Below are positions 55,026-62,290 of a stretch of DNA of 64,000 nucleotides, piece by piece (within the stretch, counting starts at the first letter, position 1; every line of letters begins with the position of its first letter). This stretch comes from Pseudomonadales bacterium. GTDB lineage: Bacteria; Pseudomonadota; Gammaproteobacteria; Pseudomonadales; Pseudohongiellaceae. Location: contig JAJDYJ010000019.1 in NCBI GenBank assembly GCA_022822865.1, forward strand, positions 56,071 to 120,070, in the 5' to 3' direction. A program made the position numbers and the translations under genes. The notes under the pieces were generated by a model, which did no database searches, had not been told where the DNA came from, and saw only the letters and a program-made list of their open reading frames with translations.

Positions 55026-55960
55026 GCCGCCTCCCGCGTGCCGGCGTTTTCGGTAACGGTGCGGAACACGTCTTCGAGTTGCCCGCGCCGCACGTGGAAC
55101 TCCTCGACCGGCCATTGCCGCTGCTGGGCGAGTTCGGAAACGCGCGCGAAAATCGGCTTGCCCGCCGAGAGAATCGTGAAACTCGCCCGGTCGAGCCGGT
55201 CCTGCTCGACTCCGGCGATCTCCGCCACGCCTTCGAGTTCGCCGGCCAGGTCGAGTTCGCCGGCCAGCCGCACCTCGACCGCGTGGTGATAGCGCGAGCG
55301 CGCTTCGAGTTCGGCCGGCGTACCGTCGGCGACGATCCTGCCTTCGTCGATGATGATTGCGCGGGTGCATACCGCGGTGACTTCTTCGAGGATATGAGTG
55401 GAAACGACGACGATCTTGTCCTTCGCCAGGTTGCGGATCAGTTCGCGCACGTGGTTCTTCTGGTTCGGATCGAGACCGTCGGTGGGTTCGTCGAGAATCA
55501 GCGCCTTGGGGTCGTGCAGGATCGCCTGGGCAAGGCCCACCCGCCGCTTGAAGCCCTTGGACAAGGTCTCGATAGTCTGATGCGCGACCGATTCGAGCGC
55601 CACGTCGCCCATGACGCCGGCGATGCGCCGCTCGGCTTCCTCGCCGCGAAAGCCGCGAATGCGGGCGATGAAGCGCAGGAACTGCAGCGTCGTCATGTCG
55701 CCGTAGCAAGGCGCGCCTTCCGGCAGATAGCCGATCAGCGCCTTGGCTTCGAGCGGCTTGCCGCCGATGTCGAAGCCGTCGATGGTGACGCTGCCGGCGC
55801 TCGGCGCGAGAAAGCCGGTGATGACCTTCATCGTGGTCGACTTGCCCGCGCCGTTCGGCCCGAGAAAGCCAAGCACCTCGCCTTCGCGGACTTCGAAACT
55901 GAGGTCGTCGACCGCGACGACCTGATCGAATTTCCTGGTCAGATTCCTGATTTCAATCAC
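55022..55960 (-). CDS. ABC transporter ATP-binding protein (GldA-like)
   Basis: A 312-residue ATPase: Walker A GPNGAGKST, signature LSKGFKRRVGLAQA, Walker B LILDEPTDGLDPNQ and switch VVSTHILEE. A C-terminal extension of about 90 residues with MsbA-unrelated regulatory fold follows. It drives the permease encoded next and begins the three-gene operon. Confidence 0.93.
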   Translation of the reverse strand: MIEIRNLTRKFDQVVAVDDLSFEVREGEVLGFLGPNGAGKSTTMKVITGFLAPSAGSVTIDGFDIGGKPLEAKALIGYLPEGAPCYGDMTTLQFLRFIARIRGFRGEEAERRIAGVMGDVALESVAHQTIETLSKGFKRRVGLAQAILHDPKALILDEPTDGLDPNQKNHVRELIRNLAKDKIVVVSTHILEEVTAVCTRAIIIDEGRIVADGTPAELEARSRYHHAVEVRLAGELDLAGELEGVAEIAGVEQDRLDRASFTILSAGKPIFARVSELAQQRQWPVEEFHVRRGQLEDVFRTVTENAGTREAA

Positions 55961-56086
55961 TGGTTCGCAATTCCCCGTCTATGCCCGACCCATGCCCGAT
56001 ACATTCGGCCCCGCACACGGGCGCCTGTTTCAGGCACGCAAATATAAGTATGCCAGCGCCGATTTTCAAGATTGCACGAACATGCA

Positions 56087-56110
56087 GGGGCGAGGCATGC
56101 CTCGCCCGCG
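56087..56110. repeat. Dispersed palindromic repeat, copy 2
   Basis: The same 24 bases as at 19370-19393, including the perfect palindrome GGGCGAGGCATGCCTCGCCC. Here it lies upstream of the ABC operon, not at a convergent junction. Confidence 0.75.
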
Positions 56111-56300
56111 ACTTTATGGAGGTCTCGCTCGTCTGTCGCTTCCATCGGGTCCGCCCGCGGACCCTTACATCGCGCGGAGCCCATTGATCTGGACTTCAAT
56201 GCCAAATTGGGAACTAACGTAGACTGTTTGAGATTTCCGGAGCTATCGCCGTTTCTGTGGCGATGCATTACCCGAATACAATGAGGTCGACAAAATTTAG

Positions 56301-56492
56301 CCTTCTGGAGAATCAAAGGGCACGATTGAACCTGACGACAATGAATCACCTCCGGCCCGGAATCCATGGGAATTTGCCAGGAAGAAACTTTTGCATGACG
56401 CGATGTTTTGCTGGCTATTGCTCTGGGCAGGATTCAGACGCGATCAGTTACTTGACGTATTGCGCTCGGCAGGATTGTCTATGCCGGTTTAG
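56301..56492 (+). pseudogene. Possible C-terminal fragment of a lost gene
   Basis: After a stop codon at 56298, an open frame of 64 codons reads in protein-like fashion (NPWEFARKKLLHDAMFCWLL, then WAGFRRDQLLDVLRSAGL) and ends 4 bp before the convergent ATPase stop. It has no start codon or RBS. I do not recognise the family; it may be the tail of a decayed accessory gene. Confidence 0.25.
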
Positions 56493-56496
56493 GCGC

Positions 56497-57654
56497 TCAA
56501 ATCACCGCGCCCTTCCAAAGCCGTTCCAGGAAGTCCTGCCAGGGCAACACGTCGATTGTCCCGATGCGCCGGGCCGTGGGTTCGGCGCATACCAGGATGG
56601 ACGCGTCGGGCCGGTGTTCTTCGGCGTAGGCGAGCAAGCCCTTGAAATCTTCGCCGCGCACTCTGGCGCCTTTGACTTCGATGGCGACCTGCCCGCGGGC
56701 GCCCGCCACGAAATCCACTCCGAGGCCGGACTTGGTTCGCCAGTAGCGTATCGGGAAATCAGTCTCGCCATAGCTGCGAAAGGCCAGCAATTCCATGAGA
56801 ATGAAGTGCTCGAGGGCGCGGCCGAAATTTTCCCCCCGGGTTTGCTCGACGCGCCGCCCGCAAACATGACCGGCGACGCCCACATCGAACAGATAGAATT
56901 TTGGCGCGCCCGTGATGATGGCGCGTGAACGCCGCCGGGCGAATGGTTCGACCATAAGGCCAAGCAGCGTATCTTCCAGTATCTGGAAATATGCGCGCAC
57001 GGTTTTTGAATCCACGCCGCAGTCTCTAGCCAGGCTGGAAAAATTCAGGATTTCCCCGTGGCTGAAATTCAAGGCGTCGAAGAATCGCGAAAACGCCGCG
57101 GCGTTTCGCGTCAAACCTTCATCGAAAACTTCCTCCTTCAGATAATCGGTTACATATCCGCCAAGAGCGCGTCGATGAGCCGAACTGTCGTAATGGCTGG
57201 GCACAAGCCCACGGTCGAGCGCCCGCAGGAGATCGAATTCCGGCAGTTCCCGCCAGCTCAATGGGTGGAGTTCGAACCGCCAGGCGCGCCCCCCCAGCAA
57301 ATTGGCGCCGCCGCGTTTGAGCTTGCGGGCGCTTGAACCGCACAGCACGAAGCCCAGCCCCTCGGTTTCTATCAGTCGATGCACTTCATCGAGTAGCGCA
57401 GGCGCCTTTTGCACCTCGTCGACGACGATTGGCAGTCGGCGCTGTTCTTCCGGCAGCGCCATGACCTGTTCGGTGAAGACCCACGGTTCTCGCAGGTACT
57501 GAATGAGGCGGCGCGTGTCGAGTAAATCGAAGCGCGCCGATCGCGGGAAGCGTTCGGCAAGCAGGGTCGATTTTCCCACTTTGCGCGGACCCCAGAGGAA
57601 GGCGGACTGTCCGGCCGGCAGGTCGAGCGCAAGCTGGCGGGAGTACAGACCCAT
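56497..57654 (-). CDS. AAA_14/DUF4143-type ATP-binding protein (second)
   Basis: A 385-residue ATPase of the same broad group as the one at 45913. Walker A is GPRKVGKS (22-29), Walker B LPIVVDEVQ (74-82), and GFVLCGSSARKLKRGGANLL is the sensor region. A winged-helix part (FSSLARDCGVDSKTVRAYFQ) and a C-terminal PD-(D/E)XK-like core (SGLGVDFVAG, VAIEVKGARV) follow. The last is read as a putative nuclease fold. It begins about 30 bp from a perfect palindrome at 57685. Function is unknown. Confidence 0.85.
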   Translation of the reverse strand: MGLYSRQLALDLPAGQSAFLWGPRKVGKSTLLAERFPRSARFDLLDTRRLIQYLREPWVFTEQVMALPEEQRRLPIVVDEVQKAPALLDEVHRLIETEGLGFVLCGSSARKLKRGGANLLGGRAWRFELHPLSWRELPEFDLLRALDRGLVPSHYDSSAHRRALGGYVTDYLKEEVFDEGLTRNAAAFSRFFDALNFSHGEILNFSSLARDCGVDSKTVRAYFQILEDTLLGLMVEPFARRRSRAIITGAPKFYLFDVGVAGHVCGRRVEQTRGENFGRALEHFILMELLAFRSYGETDFPIRYWRTKSGLGVDFVAGARGQVAIEVKGARVRGEDFKGLLAYAEEHRPDASILVCAEPTARRIGTIDVLPWQDFLERLWKGAVI

Positions 57655-57684
57655 TCGTAATGAATTCCGAATTGGCTAAGCTAA

Positions 57685-57702
57685 TTCGGAGTTTACTCCG
57701 AA
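57685..57702. promoter_or_regulatory. Operator-like palindrome of the second ATPase gene
   Basis: TTCGGAGT and ACTCCGAA are perfect complements with a 2-nt spacer, 31 bp upstream of the ATPase start. The winged helix in that protein makes self-regulation plausible. Confidence 0.55.
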
Positions 57703-57741
57703 AAAGTCTGTGTGCAAACTGTTTTCCCGAAGGCGGCGCGG

Positions 57742-57836
57742 CTAGCGGCCGGCGCGGGTGATGTGATCGTTGATAAGGTTTTCCATGAGTTCCTGTTTGC
57801 CGCTGAGCCGGGCGGGCTCGCCCGCGGCGGCGACGA
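57742..57836 (-). pseudogene. Duplicated 3' end of xylA
   Basis: Reading leftward, an open frame gives [20 protein letters not shown] then NDHITRAGR and a stop. It matches the xylose isomerase C-terminus encoded at 60911-60995 ([27 protein letters not shown]). Over 57761-57832 versus 60924-60995 I count 5 mismatches in 72 bases. Nothing of the rest of xylA is present. The two copies are in direct orientation and bound a 3.1-kb segment with the repeat-controlled gene. Confidence 0.85.
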
Positions 57837-57927
57837 TGTTCCGCGGCGGCTGTGATGTATGGTATAAAGCTTGCGGCCATGCGGTCGAAAACCTGCGTGT
57901 TTGGCAAGACTACAGGAGGAGACGACA

Positions 57928-58089
57928 ATGCTTAACGCATTTTTCGCGGTGATCGAAAGATTTCCATTTCAGAATTCAAGCATCGAGGAGTATAATAGCC
58001 GAGCCGAGCCGAGCCGAGCCGAGCCGAGCCGAGCCGAGCCGAGCCGAGCCGAGCCGAGCCGAGCCGAGCCGAGCCGAGCCGAGCCATGA
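57928..58089 (+). CDS. Leader ORF running through the GAGCC repeats
   Basis: ATG at 57928 has a textbook RBS (AGGAGGAG, 6 nt upstream). The first 23 residues (MLNAFFAVIERFPFQNSSIE, then EYN) are followed by repeated SRAEP units from the pentamer array. The frame stops at TGA 58087-58089, overlapping the ATG of the large gene at 58086 as ATGA. In the present repeat number it is a separate short peptide coupled to the next gene. Loss of one pentamer, or gain of two, would join it in frame to that gene. This suggests the leader is the real translational start of a switchable product. Confidence 0.55.
   Translation: MLNAFFAVIERFPFQNSSIEEYNSRAEPSRAEPSRAEPSRAEPSRAEPSRAEP
58001..58085 (+). repeat. 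Seventeen perfect tandem copies of GAGCC
   Basis: The pentamer GAGCC is repeated 17 times without error (85 bp), preceded by one imperfect unit (TAGCC). A unit of 5 is not a multiple of 3, so any single gain or loss changes the reading frame. Uninterrupted arrays of this length are prone to slippage. It lies between a strong RBS/ATG and the body of the downstream gene, the position used by phase-variable loci. Confidence 0.97.
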
Positions 58090-60332
58090 GCGCGCTCGAA
58101 AGGCGCGACCGCCGGGAGCTTCCCGCCCCGCCGTCTGAACCCCGGCGCGCCGCCGCCGGGAACGACGCGACCCGCGTCGCCACCCTTCCGTTCCGGTTTC
58201 CGTTCCGATTCGCCTCTTCCTCCGCCCGCGGTTCGCGGCGCGGCCTGATGCGAGCCTTCCTGTGCCTGCCGCTGCTGTTCGCCTTCGCGGCGCCGGCGTT
58301 CGCGCAGGTGGTGCTGGACCGCCTTCCGACCGTCCAGATTACCCCGTTAACCAGTGACAACGTGGTCGTGCGAACCCTGCGCATGCCGGACGGCCCGACG
58401 GTCGTGAAAGGCAAATGCGTGATAAGCAGCGGCAGACCCGGCCCCGGCTATGTCCGACAAGGCGACCCGCCCTCGAAAGCCTGGTGCCTGCCCGACCAGG
58501 ACATGACCCCCAAGGTGACGTTCAACGTGCGCACCGGCTCCACATGGCCCTCGGACGGCAATGTTGAGAAAATCCGGGTCGTGGTGAATTTCGGCGCGAC
58601 GGGGAATGTCGATGTTTTCGCCGCGTCCGCCGGCGGCCCCGGCGCCGCCGACGGCATGATCAGTTCCTCGCGCCGCTCCGTGTCGTTCTGGATGGGTCCC
58701 AAAGACTTCAAGCAATTCACCCTGGGAGTGCGCAATTCCGATGCCGAGGGCGCGATCTGGGCGGAGGTGGTGAAAGACCGCCGTGTGCAGCATAGCGCCC
58801 TCGGTCAACCGAATGTCGCCGGGGATTCCGCGTATGCCATTTTCGCCACGCCCAGGAACCCGAATCCGTTCAAGATCAAGGTGGTCCAGGATGCATTCAA
58901 CCTGGCGTACGCGGAATGGTCGGGGGCGGGAAGGGCTTTGCGCATGTTTTTCGACAAGGATCTGGATCTCGACTCGGTGCCCCAGGCTTCGGATTTCACG
59001 CTCACCGTGAACGGGCAACCCCGCAACATTGTCGCCGTTGCCGTGCGAAACGAAACATCATACGGCCTCCGGGGCCAGGTTCACCTGGTTCTTGATCCCG
59101 CACACAGAGCCACCGCGGAAGAATTGAACATGGCGCATGATCTCGACGCCGTGTTGACCTATCGGGCCGGTACCGCGACCCGCATCCAATCCGTTGATGG
59201 GGACGCGTTCCCCGACACCAGCGGGATCAAGGTCTTGAACGGGTTGCTCGGAATACCGGGCTCCGATCCCTACTATAACTTTGTTGGCACTAACCGTAGT
59301 GCGATCAAGATCGCGGAAGTCACGTTGACGGAGGGCGAGGCCTGGGAAGGCGCCCTGCTGGTGGGCGAGGGCGACGGTTTGATGTGGTGCGCCGATGGTT
59401 GGCTGTCCCTGGGCGACCGCGGCAGCTATCCGGTATTGAACAAGGATTTCAAGATCGAACCCCTGGACGGCGCGCCCGACCCCTTCGGAAACAGTTTCCT
59501 CGGCAGCAAGTTGACGGTCTGCAAGGGATTGAGCCTGGCGTACAGGATCACCGCCATCGGGGACGGCCTCGACGAGGGCAGGGAGACGCTGACCCTCGGC
59601 TTCGACCTTTCCCGCGTGTGGAACCAGTTGGGGCCGATAAAGACGGATGAGTTAATACCCAACCAGTTCGGGCGCGAAAGCTGGGACTATTTCCAAATCA
59701 TCAATGGCGCGCTGACCATCGACAACAAACCGGGCCAGGGCCTGAAGTCCGGCGGTGGCCAGGACGGCCTTTCGTCCCGGGACGGCGATGTTCAGCAACC
59801 GGCGGACTACGGCGAGTTGAAAGCGAAGGTGCGGACCTGGGCGGAACAGACGCAGCATGGAACAGCCCATGTAACCCGCTGGATGCGCGTGTTGGCGGCT
59901 TTCGGCGAACAGGACGCCATCGACCAGGGCTACACCGCCATGACCGCCGCCGAAGCCCGGCAGATGGCGGACGCCTTCACCGCCAGCCGCTGGAATCCGA
60001 TCGTGGAAGCCCTGACCGATCTGGAATCCCGGGCGGCGGCGCAGCAGGCCGGGACCGAAACCGACCCGGAGCCGGAACCCGTGGCCTGTGTCTCCGAGGA
60101 ACTCGAAGACGACGTGGAGGACTACAGCGAAGAGACCCAACACGGCGCGGCCCATGTGGAGCGCTGGCTGCGGGTGCTGCAGACCTTCCGGGGCACGGCC
60201 AACGATTCGACGATCGTGACCGCCGCCGAGGCCCAACAGATGGCGGACGACTTCTCCCCCGGCCGCTGGAACCCGGTGGTCGCGGCCATCCAGTGCCTGG
60301 AGGAGCAGGCCCTGCGACAGGCGATGAATTAG
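58086..60332 (+). CDS. Predicted exported surface protein with twin C-terminal repeats
   Basis: An open frame of 748 codons starts at ATG 58086, overlapping the leader stop. The first 54 residues are Arg- and Pro-rich; a signal peptide (MRAFLCLPLLFAFAAPAFAQ) begins at ATG 58248, so the exported product may start there (694 aa). A stretch near residues 285-340 (LRMFFDKDLDLDSVPQASDF, then TLTVNGQP) resembles a SwmB-type Ig-like repeat. The C-terminus has two related units of about 60 residues, containing TQHGTAHVTRWMRVLAAFG ... MTAAEARQMAD ... RWNPIVEAL and TQHGAAHVERWLRVLQTF ... VTAAEAQQMAD ... RWNPVVAAI. Function is unknown. Control by the pentamer array is likely. Confidence 0.75.
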   Translation: MSALERRDRRELPAPPSEPRRAAAGNDATRVATLPFRFPFRFASSSARGSRRGLMRAFLCLPLLFAFAAPAFAQVVLDRLPTVQITPLTSDNVVVRTLRMPDGPTVVKGKCVISSGRPGPGYVRQGDPPSKAWCLPDQDMTPKVTFNVRTGSTWPSDGNVEKIRVVVNFGATGNVDVFAASAGGPGAADGMISSSRRSVSFWMGPKDFKQFTLGVRNSDAEGAIWAEVVKDRRVQHSALGQPNVAGDSAYAIFATPRNPNPFKIKVVQDAFNLAYAEWSGAGRALRMFFDKDLDLDSVPQASDFTLTVNGQPRNIVAVAVRNETSYGLRGQVHLVLDPAHRATAEELNMAHDLDAVLTYRAGTATRIQSVDGDAFPDTSGIKVLNGLLGIPGSDPYYNFVGTNRSAIKIAEVTLTEGEAWEGALLVGEGDGLMWCADGWLSLGDRGSYPVLNKDFKIEPLDGAPDPFGNSFLGSKLTVCKGLSLAYRITAIGDGLDEGRETLTLGFDLSRVWNQLGPIKTDELIPNQFGRESWDYFQIINGALTIDNKPGQGLKSGGGQDGLSSRDGDVQQPADYGELKAKVRTWAEQTQHGTAHVTRWMRVLAAFGEQDAIDQGYTAMTAAEARQMADAFTASRWNPIVEALTDLESRAAAQQAGTETDPEPEPVACVSEELEDDVEDYSEETQHGAAHVERWLRVLQTFRGTANDSTIVTAAEAQQMADDFSPGRWNPVVAAIQCLEEQALRQAMN

Positions 60333-60686
60333 GGAAGCGCTGATCAAGTCAGAGTTTCCCCGCGGCACAGGGAAGTGCCGCCGAATTCGATGGGTGAAGG
60401 CAAGCGTTTTCGAAGCGCGGCTTCGAGCGCGACCGCAACGGTACGGAGCTATGCTCCGTGACTGGAGCAAGCCACTGGATTCGTGAGCAAAACAAAACCA
60501 CGCTTTGGTTTTCCGGGGAATACCCGGGATTCGCTTCTTGCGGCATCGGCTTCGTTCGGCCCGGATCATCCAGGCTTTCCCGGCGTTCTCCGCCCCATTT
60601 TTCCCGAACTGGGGCGTGTGCCCGCCGCATCCACGGCGATGGTGAGGGCCTGGAGCGACGCCATGCCGCCGCCGAGCATAAGGGCC
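60333..60686. other. Gene-free segment after the repeat-controlled gene
   Basis: The segment holds several short hairpins: ACGGAGC-TAT-GCTCCGT, AAAACCA-CGCTT-TGGTTTT and CCGGG-GAATA-CCCGG, but no gene I can support. The hairpin AAAACCA/TGGTTTT could act as a weak terminator. The DNA merges into the frameshifted gene copy that begins at about 60687. Confidence 0.5.
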
Positions 60687-60895
60687 ATGCCGGACATGCC
60701 GTTGCCGTTCGCGTTCGCCGTCCCGGCCGCCGCGCAGGTGGAGTTGGACCTCTTCCGGACGTCTCAATTCAAGCAGACAAAACGACCTTGCGTTCGGCAA
60801 CCGGCCCGACGATCGTGACCGGTTACTGTGTGAAAAGCGGCCCCAACAGCAGTCCCGGACCCGCCTACAAGAAAATAGAGGGAGCGCGAGGGAAT
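60687..60895 (+). pseudogene. Frameshifted 5' copy of the exported-protein gene
   Basis: MPDMPLPFAFAVPAAAQVEL continued by DLF in one frame and DKTTLRSATGPTIVTGYCV, then KSGPNSSPGPAYKK, in the next frame parallel the start of the gene at 58248 (LPLLFAFAAPAFAQVVLDRL and VVVRTLRMPDGPTVVKGKCV). The two frames join at a frameshift near 60768. Similarity stops after about 70 codons, just before the xylA 3' end. It is a truncated, decayed paralogue. Confidence 0.65.
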
Positions 60896-60910
60896 GGCAG
60901 GCGCGTGCGT

Positions 60911-62254
60911 CTATGCGCGGAAAATGTGGTCGTTGATCAGGTTTTCCACCAGTTCCTGTTTGCCGCTGATCCGGGCGGGCTCGCCCGCGGCGGCGGCGAC
61001 GTCGCGCAGGGCCGGTAGATCGAGTTCCCGGTTTTCGAAGCGTTCGCCGTCGCCGGAATCGAAGCTGCCGTAGCGTCCCTGCCTGAGCGCGTGCATTTTC
61101 GGGTCGGCGAGGACGCTGTCGGCGATCAGCAGGCCTCGCGCGAATGCGTCCATGCCGCCGATGTGGGCGATGAACCTGTCCTCGATGTCGGTGGATTCCC
61201 GCCTGACCTTGGCGTCGAAATTGAGTCCGCCGCGGCCGAGGCCGCCCGCTTCGAGCACGACCATCATGCCGTGGACGCAGTCGTACAGATCGAGCGGGAA
61301 CTGGTCGGTGTCCCAGCCGTTTTGCGGGTCGCCGCGATTGGCGTCGATGGAGCCGAGCAGGCCCGCGTCCGCCGCCATACGCAGATCGTGAGCGAAGGGG
61401 TGTCCCGCGAGGGTGGCGTGGTTCGCTTCGATGTTCAACTTGAAATCGCCCGCGAGCCCATGATGGCGCAGGAATCCGATCACCGTCTGGGCGTCGAAAT
61501 CGTATTGATGCTTCATCGGCTCCATCGGCTTGGGTTCGATCAGGAAGGCGCCGTCGAAACCGATCGAACGGCCGTAGTCGCGGGCTTTTTCCAGGAAAAT
61601 CGCCATGTGTTCGAGTTCCCGGCGCGTATCGGTGTTCTGCAGGCAGGCGTAGCCTTCGCGTCCGCCCCAGAATACGTAATTGCTCCCGCCCAGTTCGACG
61701 GTTGCCTCGAGCGCGGCCTTGACCTGGGCCGCGGCGCGCGCGACGACGGCAAAATCGGGATTGGTGGCGGCGCCGTTCATGTAACGCGGATGGGAAAACA
61801 GGTTGGCCGTGCCCCAGAGCAGCCGCAAACCCGTCTCGCGCTGCCGTTCTTTCGCGAGTTCGACCATCGCCCGCAGATTTTCTTCGGACTCACCGACCGA
61901 GGCGCCTTCGCTGGAGAGGTCAAAGTCGTGGAAGCACCAGAATGGCACGTTCAGCTTGCTGAAAAACTCGAAGGCGGCATCCAGACGGTCGCGAGAACGG
62001 TCCATTGCGTCGGCTTTCGCCGCCCATGCGTGCCGACGCGTTCCCGGCCCGAACGGGTCGGCGCCTTCGGCGCAAAACGTGTGCCAGTAACAGACGGCGA
62101 AACGGAGGTGTTCTTCCATCGTCTTGCCGGCGACCACGCGCGCAGGGTCATAAGCCTTGAAGGCGAGCGCGTTGTCGGACTCGGGTCCTTCGTATCCGAT
62201 CCGGCCGATGCCGGGAAAGTACTCCCGGTCACCGACGAAAACTTTTCGACTCAT
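60911..62254 (-). CDS. xylA: Xylose isomerase
   Basis: A 447-residue enzyme, E. coli-like length, that converts xylose to xylulose. Catalytic His and Asp are in WCFHDFDL, metal ligands in [20 protein letters not shown] and DANRGD, and the Trp/Phe region in [10 protein letters not shown]. It lies 36 bp downstream of the xylulokinase gene in a xylB-xylA operon. Its last 72 bp are repeated at 57761-57832. No xylose transporter or XylR is in the window. Confidence 0.97.
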   Translation of the reverse strand: MSRKVFVGDREYFPGIGRIGYEGPESDNALAFKAYDPARVVAGKTMEEHLRFAVCYWHTFCAEGADPFGPGTRRHAWAAKADAMDRSRDRLDAAFEFFSKLNVPFWCFHDFDLSSEGASVGESEENLRAMVELAKERQRETGLRLLWGTANLFSHPRYMNGAATNPDFAVVARAAAQVKAALEATVELGGSNYVFWGGREGYACLQNTDTRRELEHMAIFLEKARDYGRSIGFDGAFLIEPKPMEPMKHQYDFDAQTVIGFLRHHGLAGDFKLNIEANHATLAGHPFAHDLRMAADAGLLGSIDANRGDPQNGWDTDQFPLDLYDCVHGMMVVLEAGGLGRGGLNFDAKVRRESTDIEDRFIAHIGGMDAFARGLLIADSVLADPKMHALRQGRYGSFDSGDGERFENRELDLPALRDVAAAAGEPARISGKQELVENLINDHIFRA

Positions 62255-62290
62255 GTTCTTTCCTCTAACCGTTCCGGGCTGATTCCGATC

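Larger units (their letters stand above)
55961..56496. other. 536-bp gap between the ABC operon and the second ATPase
   Basis: The gap contains the upstream region of the ABC operon, copy 2 of the 24-bp palindromic repeat (56087-56110) and a possible gene fragment (56301-56492). Base composition is more AT-rich than the flanks after 56200. I see no complete gene, promoter or RNA with confidence. Confidence 0.6.

Noticed and set aside
58001..58085. Tandem pentamer considered as CRISPR or minisatellite
   Set aside because: Units are adjacent without spacers and no cas gene is present. It is a simple-sequence repeat.
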